Shown: positions 5,629-9,340 of the stretch, piece after piece
How the letters are laid out: each line of letters opens with the position of its first letter
How positions within the stretch are numbered: position 1 is the first letter of the stretch
Assembly (NCBI GenBank): GCA_022360075.1
Contig: JAKSDN010000345.1
Coordinates: 1 to 9,340 of the forward strand
Length of the DNA stretch: 9,340 bases
Direction of reading: 5' to 3'
DNA from: Kiloniellales bacterium
Lineage (GTDB): Bacteria; Pseudomonadota; Alphaproteobacteria; Kiloniellales; JAKSDN01
Notes under the pieces: generated by a model
Databases searched by the model: none
Told to the model about the DNA's origin: nothing
What the model saw: only the letters and a program-made list of their open reading frames with translations
Program-made: the position numbers and the translations under genes

Positions 5629-7227
5629 ATGACCGAAAGCACCCTGGCGGAGCACCTGATGACCGCCCTTCATCGGCGCGGCACGCGGCGCGTATACGGT
5701 GTACCCGGGGGAGGGTCGAGCCTTGACCTGATCGCCGCCGCCGAAGAACTCGGCATGACCTTCGTGCTGTCGCGCTGTGAGAACGCGGCGGTCATGATGG
5801 CCGCGGTCGATGCCGATATCTCGGGAGCTCCGGGCGCCGTGCTGACGACCAAGGGGCCGGGCTTGGCCCAGGCGATGAACGGTCTCGCGCACGCGGCGCT
5901 TGACCGTGCGCCGGTGGTTCTGGTCACCGACGGCTTCTCGGACGAACTTGCCGGTTACGTCACGCATCAGGTCTTCGATCAGGAGGCCATGAGCCGTCCC
6001 GTGGTCAAGGGATACAGCCGCCTTGAAGGCAGCGACGCCGCCAGCGAGATCGAGCGGCTCCTGGATTTGGCGACCGCGCCCCGCCGCGGTCCCGTGCACA
6101 TCGAACTCACCGCTGCCGCCGCGCGGCGCACCGTTGCCGCCGCATCCGCCGCCGCGCTCCCGGACTTGCGGGCTCTGCCCGACCTGCAAGAAGCGCACGA
6201 TTTGCTGTTACGGGCCAAACGGCCTGTCGTCGTCGCCGGGCTGGAGGCGCGTCATCGGGACGACACGCGCGCCGTGGTGACTTTCGTCGAGTCGCTCGTT
6301 TGTCCGGTCCTGACCACCTACAAGGCCAAGGGTGTCATCGCGGATAGCCATCCACAACGCGTGGGACTGTTCACGGGCGGAGCCGCCGAGGCCCCGACAG
6401 TCGATCGGGCCGACCTGATCGTTCTCATCGGCCTCGATCCCGTGGAGCTGATCCTGCAGCCCTGGCGCTACGACGCGCCGGTGCTGGACATCGCCGAGAC
6501 GCGACACAGGCCGCACTACGTCGAACCGACGGCAGGCTGCTACGGGCCGCTCGCGCCCACGCTCGAAGCGCTTGCCAGTCGCAACCGCTCAAGCGATTGG
6601 GACCGGGACGAGATCTCCCGGTTGCGCGAGGACATGCGTGCGGCGATAGCTTTTCCGCCCGGCGCGCCCATCGACCCGCAGGTGGTCGTGGAGCGCGCCG
6701 CCGCCGTATTCGGTTCCGGGGCACGGATCGCCGTCGATGCCGGGGCGCATATGCTCAGCGCCACCGGCTTCTGGCCCGCGAAGCAACCGAACGATCTGCA
6801 GATCTCGAACGGGCTCGCGTCGATGGCCTTCGCGCTGCCCGCCGCGATTGCTGCGAGCCTTGCCGAGCCCGATCGGCGCGCCATCGCCTTTACCGGTGAT
6901 GGCGGTCTCAAGATGTGCGTGGGCGAACTTGCCACCGCGGTCCAGTACGACGTTCCCATCACGGTGATCGTCTTCAATGACGGCGCTTTGACGATGATCG
7001 ACCTGAAGCAACAGCGGAGAAAGATGAAGACCGCGGGCGTACGCTGGCCGCGCACCGATTTCGCGGCCATCGCGCGCGGTTTTGGCTGCGCCGCATGGCG
7101 CGTCGCCACGGCGGAAGACTACGAGGCCGCGCTCGCCGCCGCGCGTGAGACGAAGGGCCCGGCCTTGATCGACGTGGTGATAGACCCGGGCGGCTACGCC
7201 CAGCAACTCAGTGCAATGCGGGGCTAG
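5629..7227 (+). CDS. Acetolactate-synthase-like thiamine diphosphate enzyme
   Basis: A 532-residue member of the family containing acetolactate synthase, benzoylformate decarboxylase and related 2-oxo acid decarboxylases or carboligases. The N-terminal pyrimidine-binding domain shows GVPGGGSSLDL (about 24-34), the catalytic Glu51 in RCENAAVMMAA, and the KGPGLAQAMNGLAHA loop. A central domain follows (about 180-310). The C-terminal diphosphate domain has the metal/ThDP motif GDG (423-425) ending at Asn450 of FNDGAL, where many relatives have Asn-Asn. ATG at 5629 is preferred because GGGA lies eight bases upstream; a GTG at 5605 would add eight residues but lacks such a site. No acetolactate synthase small subunit is adjacent, and the catabolic neighbours point to decarboxylation or carboligation of a 2-oxo acid rather than branched-chain amino acid synthesis. 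The substrate is not known. It probably shares a transcript with the IclR gene, 133 bases upstream. Confidence 0.9.
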   Translation: MTESTLAEHLMTALHRRGTRRVYGVPGGGSSLDLIAAAEELGMTFVLSRCENAAVMMAAVDADISGAPGAVLTTKGPGLAQAMNGLAHAALDRAPVVLVTDGFSDELAGYVTHQVFDQEAMSRPVVKGYSRLEGSDAASEIERLLDLATAPRRGPVHIELTAAAARRTVAAASAAALPDLRALPDLQEAHDLLLRAKRPVVVAGLEARHRDDTRAVVTFVESLVCPVLTTYKAKGVIADSHPQRVGLFTGGAAEAPTVDRADLIVLIGLDPVELILQPWRYDAPVLDIAETRHRPHYVEPTAGCYGPLAPTLEALASRNRSSDWDRDEISRLREDMRAAIAFPPGAPIDPQVVVERAAAVFGSGARIAVDAGAHMLSATGFWPAKQPNDLQISNGLASMAFALPAAIAASLAEPDRRAIAFTGDGGLKMCVGELATAVQYDVPITVIVFNDGALTMIDLKQQRRKMKTAGVRWPRTDFAAIARGFGCAAWRVATAEDYEAALAAARETKGPALIDVVIDPGGYAQQLSAMRG

Positions 7228-7245
7228 GTGATGGGCAGGCCGACA

Positions 7246-8010
7246 CTAAGCCCGCAAGGCGTCGAGCCGCGAGCGAGCGCCTTGGAGAAACATCGTCTGA
7301 TCGTTACCGGCGAGAATGAAGTGCATGCCGAAGCCGATGTAGCGCCGCGCCATCTGCGCATCGGCGACTCCACCGAACCCGGCTACCTTGTCGTAGCGGC
7401 GGGCTGCTTCGGCGACCTTCTCCATGGCACCGACGACCTCCGGATCGCCGTAGGCGCTGGGCCTGCCCAGCTTGAAGGTGAGGTCCGAAGCCCCGACGAA
7501 CAACACGTCGACTCCTTCGACGGCCGCGATCTCGTCGACCGATTCCAGAGCCGTGGGGCTTTCGATCATCACGACGCACAGGGTGACCGGATCGAGCCTT
7601 TCCGCCGCTTCGCGGAAGCTGATCGGACGGTAGCCGAGTTGCGGGACTATGCCCGGGACGGAGCGTTCGCCGCGTGGCGGAAACCGACATTGCCGTGCGA
7701 CCGCAGCCGCGGTTTCGGGGTCGTCCACATGCGGGATGATGACGCCCATGGCCCCGTTGGACAGCACCCGGTGGATCGCAGGGGGCGAAGGATCCGCCAT
7801 GCGCACAAGCGGCGTCACGCCCGCTTCTATCCCGGCCAGGGCCATCTGGCTGATCTGGTCAAAACTCAGCGGCCCGTGCTCAAGGTCGAGAAACATCCAG
7901 TCGTAGCCGGAGTCGCGCAGCATCGGGGCGATGTCCGGCGTACGGGCCAGCCGGCAACTCACCCCGAAACAGGGTCCTTCGGCGAGGCGCGCTTTGAGAT
8001 CGCCAGTCAT
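7246..8010 (-). CDS. HpcH/HpaI-family aldolase
   Basis: A 254-residue class II aldolase of the HpcH/HpaI type, a TIM barrel that reversibly splits hydroxy-oxo acids into pyruvate (or a similar oxo acid) and an aldehyde using a divalent metal. Key residues lie where they do in E. coli HpcH: His45 in DLEHGP, Arg70 in PLVRM, metal ligands Glu150 in MIESP and Asp176 in GASDLT. Length is normal. The residue matching HpcH Asp84, which partners the catalytic His, is Ser84 (VLSNGAMG), an odd substitution. Its ATG overlaps the stop of the DUF1445 gene (ATGA), and AAGGAG at 8019-8024 lies nine bases before the start, so the two are coupled. 4-Hydroxy-2-oxoheptanedioate or 2-dehydro-3-deoxyglucarate are known family substrates; which one applies here is unknown. 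It ends only 18 bases from the convergent TPP-enzyme gene. Confidence 0.92.
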   Translation of the reverse strand: MTGDLKARLAEGPCFGVSCRLARTPDIAPMLRDSGYDWMFLDLEHGPLSFDQISQMALAGIEAGVTPLVRMADPSPPAIHRVLSNGAMGVIIPHVDDPETAAAVARQCRFPPRGERSVPGIVPQLGYRPISFREAAERLDPVTLCVVMIESPTALESVDEIAAVEGVDVLFVGASDLTFKLGRPSAYGDPEVVGAMEKVAEAARRYDKVAGFGGVADAQMARRYIGFGMHFILAGNDQTMFLQGARSRLDALRA

Positions 8011-8825
8011 TGGGCAAGCTCCTTCACGCGCAAGTCAGTGAGGAGCATATGACCGGTCTTGTGTGTGATCATCAGGGGAAGTCGGGCCGCCATCGCGACG
8101 GCCTGCGGCGTCACGCCACACCCCCAGAATACCATTTCGTCCTCCGGTCCCACGACGGCCGGAGCGCCCCAGTCGACGGTGTCCGGATCGTCGATGCCGA
8201 TTGCCCGGGGATCGCCGACATGCACCGGCCCACCATGGGTGGCGGGATAGCGGCTGGTCACCTCGATCACGCGTTCTACCTGGTGGCGGGGGATCGGGCG
8301 CATCGAAACGACCATGGGGCCTTCGAAGGGACCGGCCGCCGCGCACTGCAGTCCCGAGGTGTAGACCGCGACGCGCCCGCCGGGTCTCCCGAGGTGCGCG
8401 ACATCGATGCCGTGGTCGAGGAGAATCTGGTCGAAGGAAAGCGAACATCCCATGGCGAAGGCAACGAGGTCATCGCGCCAAAGATCGCGAATATCCTCGG
8501 GTTCGGCCGCAAGCTCGCCATCGCGATAGACGCTGTATTCCGAAAGGTCCGTCCGCACATCGGAGCCGGGTGCGATCTGGCGAAACTCGGGGTCTCCGGT
8601 GTCGGTTACGTCGAGCAGCGGGCAGGGCTTGGGATTGCGGTGACAGAAGCGCATGAAGTCGAGCGCGTAAGCTTCCGGAACAATCGCGACGTTGGCCTGC
8701 ACGAAGCCGCGAGCCAATCCGTGGGTCGTCGTGCGCCATTCGCCGGTGCGCACGGCTTCCCGCACGTCGCGGGCGCTGCCTGTTTCGAGCCTGTTTCGAG
8801 CATCTTTGACGTCTTGTTCGGCCAT
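8007..8825 (-). CDS. DUF1445 (YcsI-type) putative hydro-lyase
   Basis: A 272-residue protein of the DUF1445/putative hydro-lyase family, close to the usual length. Diagnostic segments in order are NPKPCPLLDVTD (64-75), SFDQILLDHGIDVAHL (130-145), MVVSMRPI (171-178), HGGPVHVGDP (197-206), FWGCGVTPQ (233-241) and ITHKTGHMLLTD (253-264). The family is poorly characterised; its relative in vertebrate mitochondria is the C-terminal D-glutamate cyclase domain of DGLUCY, and bacterial members are annotated as hydro-lyases by inference. GGAGAA (8832-8837 on the minus strand) stands about six bases before the ATG. It is the first gene of a two-gene unit with the aldolase, and is divergent from a TTT receptor gene 181 bases away, which suggests it processes the imported acid before the aldolase acts. 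That role is inferred from context. Confidence 0.9.
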   Translation of the reverse strand: MAEQDVKDARNRLETGSARDVREAVRTGEWRTTTHGLARGFVQANVAIVPEAYALDFMRFCHRNPKPCPLLDVTDTGDPEFRQIAPGSDVRTDLSEYSVYRDGELAAEPEDIRDLWRDDLVAFAMGCSLSFDQILLDHGIDVAHLGRPGGRVAVYTSGLQCAAAGPFEGPMVVSMRPIPRHQVERVIEVTSRYPATHGGPVHVGDPRAIGIDDPDTVDWGAPAVVGPEDEMVFWGCGVTPQAVAMAARLPLMITHKTGHMLLTDLRVKELAQ

Positions 8826-8842
8826 GCCGAATTCTCCGTTTT

Positions 8843-8883
8843 CGATACCGCCGGCTGGGCTGGTGCTCGCTCCGGCGGTGTCG
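8843..8883. promoter_or_regulatory. Inverted repeat in the DUF1445/TTT divergent promoter
   Basis: CGATACCGCCGG (8843-8854) and CCGGCGGTGTCG (8872-8883) are complementary at 11 of 12 positions, with the remaining pair a tolerated T/G, around a 17-base centre. It sits about 20 bases before the DUF1445 start, so it would be either an operator or a hairpin in that gene's 5' leader. Confidence 0.35.
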
Positions 8884-8965
8884 CAAGAGCGTCGCTTTCG
8901 GGTGGGGGTGTGAGCGCTGTTTTACCGCTTCGGCGGCGGGTGCCTCCGTTCACGGGCCGATTCGA

Positions 8966-8978
8966 CGCGATCATCGCG
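8966..8978. promoter_or_regulatory. CGCGAT-C-ATCGCG palindrome upstream of TTT receptor
   Basis: A perfect 6+6 inverted repeat around one base, 28 bases before the receptor ATG. Its position suits a repressor operator for the receptor transcript. It is short and GC-rich, so chance is a real alternative. Confidence 0.3.
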
Positions 8979-9006
8979 CCGCGCGCGCTAACAGAGGAGA
9001 GGAAAC

Positions 9007-9340
9007 ATGATTGACCGTATTGTCAAGAGCACACTTGCCCTTGTGCTCACAGCCGGTGCCGCCGTCGCGCAGGACTACCCGTCGGAGCCGATCACTCTGA
9101 TCGTGCCATATTCTCCGGGTGGCAACGGCGATATTACATCACGGTTCGTCGCCGATCAGGCGAGCGATATCCTCGATGTCAACTTCGTCGTCGAGAACCG
9201 CGCGGGAGGCGGCGCCTTTATCGGCATCAACAGTTGCGCCAACGCCGATCCGGACGGCTACACGATCTGCTTCATCTCCACGAGCCCGATCACCGTCCGT
9301 CCACACGTGATCGATGCGCCCTACGACCCGATGAAGGACC
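9007..9340 (+). CDS. TTT-family (Bug) periplasmic substrate receptor, 3' truncated by window
   Basis: The first 111 codons of a tripartite tricarboxylate transporter receptor (TctC/Bug family), open to the right edge. A signal peptide is clear: MIDRIVKSTLALVLTAGAAVA with predicted cleavage after Ala21. The mature protein begins QDYPSEPITLIVPYSPGG, and continues with the Bug signature: PGGNGD, then VVENRAGGGAFIG and NADPDGYTI. These loops hold the ligand's carboxylate in known members. A strong ribosome site, AGAGGAGAGGA (8993-9003), fixes the ATG at 9007. Full-length relatives have about 320 residues, so some two thirds lie outside the window; TctA and TctB membrane subunits may follow or be encoded elsewhere. 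The gene is divergent from the DUF1445/aldolase pair, and a shared operator between them is plausible. Confidence 0.93.
   Translation, partial: MIDRIVKSTLALVLTAGAAVAQDYPSEPITLIVPYSPGGNGDITSRFVADQASDILDVNFVVENRAGGGAFIGINSCANADPDGYTICFISTSPITVRPHVIDAPYDPMKD

Noticed and set aside
7228..9014. Long plus-strand ORFs of 274 and 334 codons opposite the aldolase and DUF1445 genes
   Set aside because: They run antisense to two genes with clear family motifs, have His/Arg/Asp-rich compositions, and show no domain. They result from GC-rich codon bias.

Overview
The window reads as chromosomal DNA from a high-GC bacterium, most likely an alphaproteobacterium of the Rhizobiales/Rhodospirillales type. This rests on GC-rich third codon positions, short GC-rich intergenic spaces, a dispersed-type repeat whose ends read CGTCATTGCGAGC / GCTCGCAATGACG, and a Bug-type solute receptor. 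The organism assignment is inference; no rRNA or other marker gene is present. No tRNA, rRNA, CRISPR array or transposase gene is visible.

Layout, left to right. 1-333: no confident gene; a possible broken coding remnant, then an AT-rich stretch carrying the palindrome TAGACCAGTCTA upstream of a crotonase. 334-1182 (+): enoyl-CoA hydratase/isomerase family protein of PaaG-like type. 1372-1548 (+): small GatC/AtzG-like protein whose stop codon overlaps the TTG start of an amidase-signature hydrolase (1545-2930, +). 2931-3359: between convergent genes, holding a 106-bp nested palindromic repeat and then a TA-flanked composite of two palindromes that resembles miniature transposable elements. 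3360-4271 (-): EamA/DMT-family permease. 4272-4688: divergent promoter region. 4689-5495 (+): IclR-family regulator. 5629-7227 (+): acetolactate-synthase-like thiamine diphosphate enzyme. 7246-8010 (-): HpcH/HpaI-type aldolase, overlapped by a DUF1445 putative hydro-lyase (8007-8825, -). 9007-9340 (+): start of a tripartite tricarboxylate transporter (TTT) substrate receptor, running off the right edge.

Taken together this looks like an accessory catabolic island for a small organic acid or amide. The Bug receptor would capture a carboxylate. The amidase with its small partner could release ammonia from an amide. The crotonase, DUF1445 hydro-lyase, aldolase and TPP enzyme could isomerise, dehydrate and cleave or decarboxylate the carbon skeleton. 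The IclR protein would sense an intermediate, and the DMT permease could export or import a metabolite. The family assignments are well supported by motifs. The shared pathway is inferred from proximity, because the genes are split over several strand switches.

The points most worth following are the AtzG-like/amidase coupled pair, the TA-flanked palindromic composite at 3158-3290, the loss of the usual acid partner of the catalytic His in the aldolase, and the non-canonical catalytic residues of the crotonase.
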